Assembly (NCBI GenBank): GCA_036824505.1
Contig: DAITAA010000012.1
Location: forward strand, 1 to 64,000
Source: SCUD01 sp036824505
Lineage (GTDB): Bacteria > Pseudomonadota > Gammaproteobacteria > Steroidobacterales > Steroidobacteraceae
Direction of reading: 5' to 3'
DNA length: 64,000 bases
Positions 7,620 to 16,109 of this stretch are shown here, in pieces. A program made the position numbers and the translations under genes. The notes beneath the pieces are model-generated. The model searched no databases. It was given only the letters and a program-made list of their open reading frames with translations, and was not told the DNA's origin. The stretch's first letter is position 1. Every line of letters begins with the position of its first letter.

Positions 7620-10419
7620 GCGCGCAATGCGGTGTCTGCTGCTGGCCGGCATGGTCTTGCTGCCGTGTGTGCCGGCGCAGTCACAGGAGTCCGCAAATGG
7701 ATGGACCAGGACACTGGAGCGCATTTCGACTGGTGTCGTCGCGATCCAGGTTGACTCGACACGCGCGTTCGATACCGAATGGAATACTTCGTCACAGGCC
7801 ACCGGTTTCGTGGTGGACGCCAAGCGCGGCCTGATCCTGACCAATCGCCACGTCGTGACGGCCGGCCCGGTGACCGCCCAGGCAACCTTCATCAATCGTG
7901 AGGAAGTCGATCTGCAGCCGGTCTATCGCGACCCGGTGCACGACTTCGGCATCTACCATTACGATCCGTCGAAGCTGAAGTTCATCGAGCCAGCCGAGTT
8001 GCCGTTATATCCGGCCGGTGCGCAGGTAGGTGTCGAAATCCGCGTGGTCGGCAACGACGCGGGTGAGCAGCTGTCGATCCTGGCCGGCACGCTCGCGCGC
8101 CTCGATCGCGAGGCGCCGGACTACGGCGTTGGCAAGTACAACGACTTCAACACCTTCTACTATCAGGCCGCATCCGGCACCTCGGGGGGTTCGTCGGGAT
8201 CGCCGGTCATCGACATGAAGGGCCGCGTGCTCGCCCTGAACGCCGGGGGTTCGAGCGAGGCTGCATCGAGCTTCTACCTGCCGCTGCCGCGCGTCGTGCG
8301 CGCGCTGGAGTTGCTGCAGAGCGGGCGTCCGGTGAGCCGCGGCACGTTGCAAACCGTGTTTCGCTACACGCCGTACGACGAGTTGCGCCGCCTTGGCCTG
8401 ACCGCCGCCGTTGAGTCAGCGGCGCGGCGCGCGGCGCCGGCGCGCACCGGGATGCTGGTCGTGACGGAAGTGCAGCCGGCTGCCGCAGCCTACGGCCAGC
8501 TTGCGGTCGGTGACATCCTGGTGTCGGTCAACGGCCGGCTGGTCACTGATTTCGATGCGCTGGACGGTTTGCTTGACGACAATGTCGGCAAGGAGCTCGA
8601 GCTCGACATCATGCGCGGCGGCGACTCGCGGAAATGCCGGCTGCCGGTGCAGGACCTGCGTGAAATCACGCCGGACGAATATCTCGAGATTGGCGATGGG
8701 GTGTTGCACACGCTGTCCTGGCAGATGGCGCGTCACATGAATGTGCCAATCGCGGGCGTCTACGTGGCAAATCCGGGCTACATGTTCAGCACCGCGGGTA
8801 TTCCGCGCGGCGCGGTCCTGACCGAACTGGACGGGCAGCCGATGGCGAATCTCGGCGACGCGCTGACTGCGTTCGGCAAATTGGGCAACGGGCAACGCGT
8901 CACCGTGCGTTATTTCACGACGGAAGAGACACGCACGCCGCAGTTGAAGTCCCTGCGCATCGACCGCAGCTGGTTCGCGGCCAAGCACTGTATACGCGAC
9001 GACGCGACCGGGCTGTGGCCCTGCCACGTGCTGGGGGCGGGTCCGGACGCTCCGCCACCGGAGCCCGGTACCACGCAATTCGCGCGCACCGGCGATCGCC
9101 TGGTCGACGCGATTGCGCCTTCGCTGGTGCTGGTCGAATTCAACATGCCGTACTCCGTGTCCGGCGTGACCGAGCGCAACTATCACGGCACCGGCGTTGT
9201 CATTGATGCGCAGCGCGGCCTGGTCGCCGTGGATCGCAACACGGTACCGGTCGCCATCGGCGATGTGCGCCTGACTTTTGCCGGAACGATCGAGGTGGAC
9301 GGCCAGGTCGAATACGTGCATCCGCTGCACAACCTGGCGGTCGTGCGCTACGACCCGAAGCAGCTGGGGGCCACGCCGGTGCGCGCCGTGCATTTCGCCA
9401 GCCGCCTGCCGGTCACGGGGGAGTCCGTAAGTGTCATCGGGCTGCACCCGGACAATCGCGTGGTTTCGCAGCAGGCGACCGTCGCGTCGATCGGGCCGGT
9501 GTCCTTCCCGCTGTCGCGGACGCTGCAATTCCGCGATGCCAATATGGAAGTCATCGACCTGGTGAACGGACCGGCGGACTTCGACGGCCTGATCATCGAC
9601 CGCCGCGGCAACGTACTGGCGTTATGGTCGAGTTTTGCCTACGAGAATGGCCGTCAGCTCGAGCAGCAGAACATGGGCATTCCGGCCGACATGGTGCAGG
9701 ACATGCTGGAATTCGCGCGCGATGGCCGGCCGCTCTATTCCGCGGAAGCGGAGTTCAGCCTGCTCTCGCTTGCGGAGGCACGCCGCATCGGCCTCGGCGA
9801 GCAGTGGATCGAGCGCCTCACGGCGCACAGCCCGCAGCGACGCCAGGTGCTGACGATCGAGCGGCTGGTCGCGGGCTCACCTGCATCGCGGTATCTTGTG
9901 CCCGGCGACCTGCTGCTGGCCGTCGATGGTCAAGTCGTCAACAGCTTCAGCGACGTGAACACCGCAGTGCGCGCGCCCCGCGTGCTGCTGACATTGTGGC
10001 GCTCCGGGGTCGAGCTCGAGGTCCCGCTCGACACGGTCCTGCTTTCCGGACGAGACATCGACCGCGTGTTGATCTGGGCGGGCGCGACGCTGCAGGAACC
10101 GCATCGGGCGATGGCCGCGCAACGTGGCGTCCGTCCGGACGGTATATTCATCGCGTTCTTCATGTACGGCTCGCCCGCGTCTCGCTACAAACTATGGGCG
10201 GGTCGCCGCATCACGGAAGTGGATGGTGTCCCTGTGCCCGATCTCGATGCCTTTATCCGCGCCGTTTCGGGCCGCCCGGATCATTCGTCACTGCGCCTGA
10301 AGACGGTCAGCTGGAATGACTCCGTGGAGGTCATCACGCTGCGTCTGGACCGCCATTACTGGCCGGCATACGAATTGCGCCGCAACGAGACGGGCTGGCA
10401 GCGCACGTCGCTTGAGTGA
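7591..10419 (+). CDS. large double HtrA-like trypsin/PDZ protease with a degenerate second protease domain
   Basis: 942 residues from ATG 7591 (ATG 7627 is an alternative); a signal peptide (RCLLLAGMVLLPCVPAQSQ) points to the envelope. The first trypsin-like domain has an intact triad: His87 in TNRHVVT, Asp118 in VHDFGIY and Ser202 in SGGSSGSPV. PDZ-like segments follow. A second trypsin-like domain is recognisable around residues 510-720 but has VDRNTV where the catalytic His should be and no GxSG motif, so it should be inactive; more PDZ-like segments follow. This layout is known from fungal Nma111 and plant Deg7. It overlaps the kinase gene and abuts the next gene. Confidence 0.85.
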   Translation: MQHSSTGWIKRAMRCLLLAGMVLLPCVPAQSQESANGWTRTLERISTGVVAIQVDSTRAFDTEWNTSSQATGFVVDAKRGLILTNRHVVTAGPVTAQATFINREEVDLQPVYRDPVHDFGIYHYDPSKLKFIEPAELPLYPAGAQVGVEIRVVGNDAGEQLSILAGTLARLDREAPDYGVGKYNDFNTFYYQAASGTSGGSSGSPVIDMKGRVLALNAGGSSEAASSFYLPLPRVVRALELLQSGRPVSRGTLQTVFRYTPYDELRRLGLTAAVESAARRAAPARTGMLVVTEVQPAAAAYGQLAVGDILVSVNGRLVTDFDALDGLLDDNVGKELELDIMRGGDSRKCRLPVQDLREITPDEYLEIGDGVLHTLSWQMARHMNVPIAGVYVANPGYMFSTAGIPRGAVLTELDGQPMANLGDALTAFGKLGNGQRVTVRYFTTEETRTPQLKSLRIDRSWFAAKHCIRDDATGLWPCHVLGAGPDAPPPEPGTTQFARTGDRLVDAIAPSLVLVEFNMPYSVSGVTERNYHGTGVVIDAQRGLVAVDRNTVPVAIGDVRLTFAGTIEVDGQVEYVHPLHNLAVVRYDPKQLGATPVRAVHFASRLPVTGESVSVIGLHPDNRVVSQQATVASIGPVSFPLSRTLQFRDANMEVIDLVNGPADFDGLIIDRRGNVLALWSSFAYENGRQLEQQNMGIPADMVQDMLEFARDGRPLYSAEAEFSLLSLAEARRIGLGEQWIERLTAHSPQRRQVLTIERLVAGSPASRYLVPGDLLLAVDGQVVNSFSDVNTAVRAPRVLLTLWRSGVELEVPLDTVLLSGRDIDRVLIWAGATLQEPHRAMAAQRGVRPDGIFIAFFMYGSPASRYKLWAGRRITEVDGVPVPDLDAFIRAVSGRPDHSSLRLKTVSWNDSVEVITLRLDRHYWPAYELRRNETGWQRTSLE

Positions 10420-11418
10420 GTGCAGCGGATGCTGCCCGAACCCGGAAAAATCGAACAGGCCGTTGCGCTGCTGCATGCCGGCGAACTCGTGGCATTCCCG
10501 ACCGAGACCGTCTACGGACTCGGCGCGGATGCGCGAAATCCGGCGGCCATCGCCAAAATATTCGCAGCAAAAGGCCGACCGGTCAGCCATCCGCTGATCG
10601 TTCACGTGAGCAGCCTCGCGGCCGCCGGGGAATGGATTGCCGACCTGTCTGACACGGCGCGGCGCCTGGCCGATGCATTCTGGCCGGGGCCGCTGACATT
10701 GGTGCTGCCGAAAGCTGCCAATGTCCTGCCGGCGGTCACCGGCGGGCAGCCAACGGTGGGACTGCGCGCGCCCGCCCATCCGGTCGCGCGCGCCTTGCTC
10801 GCGGCATTTGGCGACGGAATTGCCGCACCGTCGGCGAATCGCTACGGCCGCATCAGCCCGACCCGGGCCGCCGACGTTTACGAGGAACTCGGCGATCGCG
10901 TCGCGCTGGTGCTCGATGGCGGTGACTGCGAGGTAGGGCTCGAATCGACGATCGTCGCCTGCCTGGGTGGGCGCGTGACGCTGCTGCGACCCGGCGCCAT
11001 TTCGCGATCCCAGCTCAGGGACATCGTGGGAGAAGTCTTCGACGCCGATGCAACGTCCCCGCGGGCGCCGGGGCGCAATCGCTCGCATTATGCGCCGCGC
11101 ACCGCGCTTGTCATCGTTGAAGCCGCAAAGCTGCGAGCGGAGATCGAGCGCGCGCTCGCCGCGGGCGAGCGCCTTGCCGTCATCGCACGCAGCGATGCGC
11201 CCGTTGCTTCTGACCGGTTGGTATGGCGCCAGCTCGGCAAACGACCCGCCGAATACGGTCGCGCCCTTTATGCTGCGCTGCGCGAGCTCGATCGCGTGGG
11301 CGCGACGAAGATCATCGTGGAAGGCGTGCCGTACGACGAGCCCTGGGCCGCGATCGCCGACCGGCTCCGGCGTGCCGCCACGCAGGTCGTGGACGGCGCA
11401 GTGACCGACGCTACCTGA
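10420..11418 (+). CDS. L-threonylcarbamoyladenylate synthase (YrdC/Sua5 type)
   Basis: Makes threonylcarbamoyl-AMP for the t6A37 modification of ANN-decoding tRNAs. 332 residues: an N-terminal YrdC domain (FPTETVYGLGADA, RPVSHPLIVHV, SANRYGRISPT) and a C-terminal Sua5 domain after about residue 215 (APGRNRSHYAPR). The longer Sua5 form is thus used, not the short TsaC form. Start GTG 10420 is next to the stop of the protease gene; ATG 10429 is an alternative. The 3' end overlaps tolC convergently by 8 bases. Confidence 0.92.
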   Translation: MQRMLPEPGKIEQAVALLHAGELVAFPTETVYGLGADARNPAAIAKIFAAKGRPVSHPLIVHVSSLAAAGEWIADLSDTARRLADAFWPGPLTLVLPKAANVLPAVTGGQPTVGLRAPAHPVARALLAAFGDGIAAPSANRYGRISPTRAADVYEELGDRVALVLDGGDCEVGLESTIVACLGGRVTLLRPGAISRSQLRDIVGEVFDADATSPRAPGRNRSHYAPRTALVIVEAAKLRAEIERALAAGERLAVIARSDAPVASDRLVWRQLGKRPAEYGRALYAALRELDRVGATKIIVEGVPYDEPWAAIADRLRRAATQVVDGAVTDAT

Positions 11419-12808
11419 TCTTGACGTTTTCGGTCAGGATCGCATTGATGTCGGCAACGCCCTTGTCGTCGAGCGTGCCGGCCGCGAGCCGCAACCGCAG
11501 CACATTCAACAGGTAGTCGTAACGGCTGCGCGCATAGTTGGTCTGCGCCTCGAATAGCCGTCGGCGTGCTTCCAGCACGTCAACCGACGTGCGCGTTCCG
11601 ACCTCGTAACCCGCCTCGGTCGCCTGCAATGCGGTTTTCGCCGATTCGACCGCCTGGCGCAGCGACTGCACGCGCGCGACTTCGGAATTGACACCGAGGT
11701 AGGCGTCGCGTGTCTCGCGCTCGGTCTGGCGCGCGGTGCGCTCCAGCCGCTCCCGCGCGGCCTGGTGGCGATACTGGGCCTGTCGCACACGCGAACTGGT
11801 CGAGCCGCCCAAATAGATCGGTACGGTAACCTGGAGCGAAGCGGTCGTATCGCGTGAATCCGAGGTGTCCTTGCCCACGGTCGTGCCCGTGAGGTCAGCC
11901 GTCGACTCGAATCCCGAGCGCGACACGACGAGATCCAGGCTCGGGAAATGTCCGCCGCGTTCGGCGCTGATGTCCTGGCGCGTGATGTCTGCGGCGAGCC
12001 GGCTGGAAATCAGCTGAGCATTCTGGTTCATCGCGAGTTGCACCCAGTCTTCCGGATTCGCGGGATCCGGGCCGGCGAGCGGCATGTCGGCGCCAGGCCT
12101 CGCAAGCTCGTCAAATGTCGAGCCGGTCAACTCGCGCAGCTGTTCCTGCGCAGTCGCCAGATTGCGCTTGGCCTGAATGAGCGCCGCCGTTGCGGAATCG
12201 AAGGCGGCCTTGGCTTCCTGCACATCGGTCACGGCGATCAGGCCGACTTCGAAGCGTTTCTCCGACTGCTCCAGCTGACGCTCGATGGCGTCGTGCGCGG
12301 CCTGTGCCGCCTCGAGCGTGTCCTGGGCGGCCAGCACGTTGAAGTAGGATTCGGACGTACGCAGGATCAGGTTCTGCTGCGCGGCGTGGTAATCGGCCTC
12401 GGCCTGCGCGCTCTCGGCGTCCGCGCGCTTGAGAGCGGCCCAGTTCTGCCAGCGGAACACGCTCTGCCGCAGAGTCAGGTTCCAGCTCTTGGCTGTGCCA
12501 TCGCTGTTCTGTTCGAATGGAAAAGGCGGTGAACCCGGGTCGATGAAGGTTCTGGTTCCATCGGACTTGCTGTCGTCATAACGCCCGCCGGCGGTCACCT
12601 GCGGCAGCAGGGCGGAGAGGGCCTGCGGCTTCGACTCCCGTACCGCGAGGCGATTCGCTTCCGCTTCGCGGATCAGCGGATCGTTCACCAATGCCTGCTG
12701 GTAAATGGAGTCGAGATCGGCGCCGCCTGCCAGCGGCACGACGCCCAGCGGCGCAGCTGCGAGGCTCGCGGCGATCAGAATCATACGAATGCGGTGCCTG
12801 GTGTTCAT
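11411..12808 (-). CDS. tolC: TolC family outer-membrane efflux channel
   Basis: 465 residues with an N-terminal signal peptide ending near AGGA before DLDSIYQQAL. The two-fold repeated outer-membrane efflux protein pattern is clear: DLDSIYQQALVNDPLIREAE at the start, SESYFNVLAAQDTLEAA, LRQSVFRWQNWAALKRA, and the mirror VPIYLGGSTSSRVRQAQY in the second repeat. TolC forms the outer-membrane exit duct for RND/ABC/type I export. It lies downstream of the isoaspartyl-methyltransferase-like gene, a pairing common in gammaproteobacteria. Pump partners are not in the window. Confidence 0.92.
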   Translation of the reverse strand: MNTRHRIRMILIAASLAAAPLGVVPLAGGADLDSIYQQALVNDPLIREAEANRLAVRESKPQALSALLPQVTAGGRYDDSKSDGTRTFIDPGSPPFPFEQNSDGTAKSWNLTLRQSVFRWQNWAALKRADAESAQAEADYHAAQQNLILRTSESYFNVLAAQDTLEAAQAAHDAIERQLEQSEKRFEVGLIAVTDVQEAKAAFDSATAALIQAKRNLATAQEQLRELTGSTFDELARPGADMPLAGPDPANPEDWVQLAMNQNAQLISSRLAADITRQDISAERGGHFPSLDLVVSRSGFESTADLTGTTVGKDTSDSRDTTASLQVTVPIYLGGSTSSRVRQAQYRHQAARERLERTARQTERETRDAYLGVNSEVARVQSLRQAVESAKTALQATEAGYEVGTRTSVDVLEARRRLFEAQTNYARSRYDYLLNVLRLRLAAGTLDDKGVADINAILTENVKIR

Positions 12809-12857
12809 GCGGGGAAATTCCTTGGCGCGGGTGGCAACAAGAGTTCTACTGTGCTAC

Positions 12858-12872
12858 TAGTGTATATCACTA
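12858..12872. promoter_or_regulatory. 15-bp inverted repeat in the tolC upstream region
   Basis: TAGTG-TATAT-CACTA is a perfect inverted repeat located 50-64 bases upstream of the tolC start, in the only AT-rich stretch of the gap. It could be an operator for a dimeric repressor or overlap the tolC promoter. The binding protein is unknown. Confidence 0.4.
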
Positions 12873-12927
12873 TATGACCTAGGGCAATGTTTCCCAAAAC
12901 AAGGCCAAAACGACCATCCATGGGGAG

Positions 12928-13584
12928 TCAGAACCGAAAACGCGCAGCCGGGATCGCGTTGCGGAGCGGCTCAATACAGGTCTCGAACAGCGTTTCGCTG
13001 AGCCAGGAGTCCGCTGTCGTGCGGGTAATGAGCCGCGCCTCCATCACGGGTGTTGAACCGACCACGACAAACAGGCGTCCGCCGACTGTCAGGGCGCGTT
13101 CGAATCGATGATCGTAGGCGGGCAATGAACCGGTGACGGCGATCGCGTGGTAATGCGGATCAAAGCTTCGGTTCAGTGCGTCGGCGCAAGAGACCCGGGC
13201 GCGGCTGATGCCAAGGCGCTTGAGCGCCCGCGTTGCGCCGTCGGCGAGGTCGGCATGAATTTCGATGCTTTCGACATCGCCAGTGAGGTATTCAATGCAG
13301 GCCGCGAAGAAGCCGGTGCCGGTGCCGATTTCGAGCGCCCGATCGCCACGCTCCAGGCCGAGCGCCTGCAGGATGCGGCCTTCGAGCTTCGGCTGCAGCA
13401 TGAATTCGCCGTTCCCGATCGGTATGGCAGTGTCGGCGAAGGCGACGTCGCGATAGGCTTCCGGCACGAAATTCTCGCGCGGAACCGCCGCAAGCGCTTC
13501 GAGGACACGCTGATCGAGCACTTCCCAGGTGCGGACCTGCTGGTTGATCATCTGCCGGCGCGCGGCATCCATGTTCCCGATCAT
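12928..13584 (-). CDS. protein-L-isoaspartate O-methyltransferase-like protein
   Basis: 218 residues from ATG 13584, chosen because AGGAG stands seven bases upstream and the family opening (MDAARRQMINQQVRTWEVLDQ) follows directly. The SAM-binding motif I is ALEIGTGTGFFAACI. VPRENFVPEAYRDVAFADTAIPIGNGEFMLQPK is replaced family core typical of the PCMT subgroup encoded next to tolC; true repair of isoaspartate by this subgroup is not certain. It probably shares a transcript with tolC, although a 119-base gap with its own inverted repeat separates them. Confidence 0.82.
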   Translation of the reverse strand: MIGNMDAARRQMINQQVRTWEVLDQRVLEALAAVPRENFVPEAYRDVAFADTAIPIGNGEFMLQPKLEGRILQALGLERGDRALEIGTGTGFFAACIEYLTGDVESIEIHADLADGATRALKRLGISRARVSCADALNRSFDPHYHAIAVTGSLPAYDHRFERALTVGGRLFVVVGSTPVMEARLITRTTADSWLSETLFETCIEPLRNAIPAARFRF

Positions 13585-13740
13585 TTTGCTCCTGGCGGGG
13601 TGGCTGGGCGCGAAACCCCGAACCATTATGGTGAATCGCGCGAGGCGTTAGTACAAGCGTGAGATATGCTGCTGGAGATCGCATAAGACGACATATTCAA
13701 CGGCTCCGCGGCTACCCAGCCCGCGACGAGACCGAGGGGG

Positions 13741-15936
13741 ATGACTGGCCGCATGACCGTTCCGGTGATCGCTGCCGCCGGATTCGCGATTGTCGCCGCC
13801 GTGCTTGCCGTCGTCATCCTGTTGCAACGGCGAGCACTGCGGCGGCTCGCGGACGAGGCCGAAACAGAGCTCCAGTCCGCCCGCGGGCATGCGGTCGCGG
13901 GTGTCGATGTCGCGCGCGCGATTCTCACGGGTATGCGCGAACCTGCATTGCTGCACGGCGATCACATCGAGGCCGTCAACGAGGCGTTTGCGACCATCGC
14001 CGGCCTGCCGGTGGCGGATATCGTAGGGCGCAAACTCGCTGATCTCGTCGTTCCGGAGTATGCCGAGCTCGTGAATCTCGCCATCGTCCGGGTTCTGGCG
14101 GGCGAATCCGGGCCTGCGCTGACCGAAATCGAGATGTCCGACAGCCACGGCCAGGTGTCGCGACTGGAGCTGTCAGGCACGCCGGTCGATTCCGGCGGAC
14201 GCACGATCGTGCTGCTGAGCGCACAGGAAATGTTGCCGCATCAAGATGAGGTGCCGCAGCTGTTGCTGCCGGGCCGGGCGCAACTTGCACTCGATTCGCT
14301 CGGCGAGGGTCTGTTGACGACCGATGCCCAGGGCCGGGTCGACTACATGAACAGGTCTGCCGAGACGCTCACGGGCATCCGGCGCGAGGAAGCGCGCGGG
14401 CAGCTGTTCGGCGCGCTGATTGGCTTCGTCGACGAGCATGATCGTCGGCCGCTGCAGGATCCCGTTCAGCAATGCCTCAGTTCCGGAAGCCGCGCCACAT
14501 TGGGCCGGCGGGCACTGATGATTGCGCGTGCGACCGGCAGCGAACATGGCGTCGAAGTGTCGGCATCGCCGATCCGGGGTGGAGAAGGGGAGATCGCCGG
14601 GGCCGCCGTGGTGCTGCACGATGTCAGTGAATTGCGCGGTCTGACGCAACAGATGTCCTATCAGGCGAGTCACGACGCGCTGACCGGGCTGGTGAACCGC
14701 CGCGAATTCGAACGCCGCCTCGGAGAGGCCCTCGATGCTGCGCGTGCGGGCCGGCAGCACCACGTGATGTGCTATCTGGACCTCGATCGCTTCAAGGCCG
14801 TCAACGACACCAGCGGCCATCTCGCAGGCGACAACATGCTGCGTGAAGTGGCATCGTTGATTCGCGAGGCGGTTCGCGATTCGGATACCGTGGCGCGCCT
14901 TGGCGGCGACGAGTTTGGCGTGCTGCTGGTCGGCTGTCCGCTCGACAAGGCACGGCAGATTGCCGACGACATCTGGCGGGCGATCGGCGAATACCGCTTC
15001 GTATGGAAGGACCGTATCTTCAGTGTCGGCATCAGTCTTGGCCTCGTTGAAGTGACCGGCGAAAGCAATTCGCTGGAAGAGATCATGAATGCGGCGGATT
15101 CCGCCTGCTATGTCGCCAAGCGGCAGACCGGCAGCCACGTCCATGTCTATTCATCCCACGATGAAGCCGTCGCCCGCAGCCGTGGCGAGATCCACTGGCT
15201 GCAGCGTCTGCAGATCGCGCTGCGGGATGGATTCTTCGAACTCTACCTGCAACCGATCGAGCCGACCCGCCCCGGTTCGACGGGCGGGCCGGCGATGGAA
15301 GTGTTCGTGCGGCTGCATGACGAGGGCCAGGCCATACTGCCGGCCGAATTCTTTCCGGCCGCGGAACGCTATCGTCTGATGTCGCTGATCGACCGCTGGG
15401 TGATCACGGCTGCGCTCGCGGCGCTCGCGGCGGGCGCGATCCGGATTCCCCCGGGGCGCAGCCTGGCCATAAACATTTCAGGGCAGACACTGGCCGATCC
15501 GACATTCCTGGAATTCGTGGTCGAGGAACTGGACCGCAGCAGCGTGGCGCCGCAACAGATCTGCTTCGAAGTGGCCGAAACATCCGTCATCGGCAATCTG
15601 GAGCAGGCACGGCGCTTCATCGACGTGCTTCATGGCATGGGCTGCCGGTTCGCGCTGGACGACTTCGGCACGGATCTCGGCGGTTTCTCAAACCTGAAGC
15701 AATTGCCGATGGACTACCTGAAGATCGACGGCTCGTACATGCGCGATCTCGGGCGCGACTCGGTGAACCAGGCGATGGTCACGGCCGTGATCGGCATGGC
15801 GCGCACGCTGAACTTCCGTCTGATCGCCGAGCAGGTCGAAGACCAGCCGTCACTCGAGGCGGCACGCGCAATGGGCATCGATTTCGTGCAGGGTCACGCC
15901 GTTGGCCGGCCCCGGCCGCTGGCGCCTGCGGCCTAG
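13741..15936 (+). CDS. membrane-anchored PAS-PAS-GGDEF-EAL c-di-GMP turnover protein
   Basis: 731 residues; start ATG 13741 has GAGGGGG in front. One membrane helix (about 8-28), a PAS-like region (60-150), a second PAS (180-298), GGDEF domain (305-465) and EAL domain (480-725). The cyclase motif GGDEF is intact at 388-392 and an inhibitory I-site RxxD lies five residues upstream (R379, D382). The EAL motif itself is EVF (520-522), keeping the metal-binding Glu; INISG, AETSVIGN, LDDFGTD and the LKID lysine are present, so phosphodiesterase activity remains possible. It probably sets local c-di-GMP in response to a PAS ligand. Confidence 0.9.
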   Translation: MTGRMTVPVIAAAGFAIVAAVLAVVILLQRRALRRLADEAETELQSARGHAVAGVDVARAILTGMREPALLHGDHIEAVNEAFATIAGLPVADIVGRKLADLVVPEYAELVNLAIVRVLAGESGPALTEIEMSDSHGQVSRLELSGTPVDSGGRTIVLLSAQEMLPHQDEVPQLLLPGRAQLALDSLGEGLLTTDAQGRVDYMNRSAETLTGIRREEARGQLFGALIGFVDEHDRRPLQDPVQQCLSSGSRATLGRRALMIARATGSEHGVEVSASPIRGGEGEIAGAAVVLHDVSELRGLTQQMSYQASHDALTGLVNRREFERRLGEALDAARAGRQHHVMCYLDLDRFKAVNDTSGHLAGDNMLREVASLIREAVRDSDTVARLGGDEFGVLLVGCPLDKARQIADDIWRAIGEYRFVWKDRIFSVGISLGLVEVTGESNSLEEIMNAADSACYVAKRQTGSHVHVYSSHDEAVARSRGEIHWLQRLQIALRDGFFELYLQPIEPTRPGSTGGPAMEVFVRLHDEGQAILPAEFFPAAERYRLMSLIDRWVITAALAALAAGAIRIPPGRSLAINISGQTLADPTFLEFVVEELDRSSVAPQQICFEVAETSVIGNLEQARRFIDVLHGMGCRFALDDFGTDLGGFSNLKQLPMDYLKIDGSYMRDLGRDSVNQAMVTAVIGMARTLNFRLIAEQVEDQPSLEAARAMGIDFVQGHAVGRPRPLAPAA

Positions 15937-16033
15937 AAGACAATCCCCGCACGGGCGATGATCCGGTGTCACCGGGCGCGCCCCCGCCGGCACAAGCGCG
16001 GCCGTGGCGATCGCATCCCCTGGCCTGAAGGCT

Positions 16034-16054
16034 TATTATATTGCAGTCATAATA
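16034..16054. promoter_or_regulatory. putative operator upstream of carnitine dehydrogenase arm
   Basis: TATTAT-N9-ATAATA is an inverted repeat in an AT-rich island 56-76 bases upstream of the dehydrogenase start. A sister site with the same right arm and spacing lies before the other arm of the island (23197-23217). The likely binder is the TetR/BetI-like protein encoded in this operon (inference). Confidence 0.45.
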
Positions 16055-16109
16055 TTACCCGATCGCGTTCGGCGCGATGGGTCGTTTCCAGGATCAGAGG
16101 ATCACCCCC

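Noticed and set aside
16077..16109. ATG 16077 as start of the carnitine dehydrogenase fusion
   Set aside because: No ribosome site there, and the added residues precede the NAD-binding strand without family support; GTG 16110 has CAGAGG upstream.
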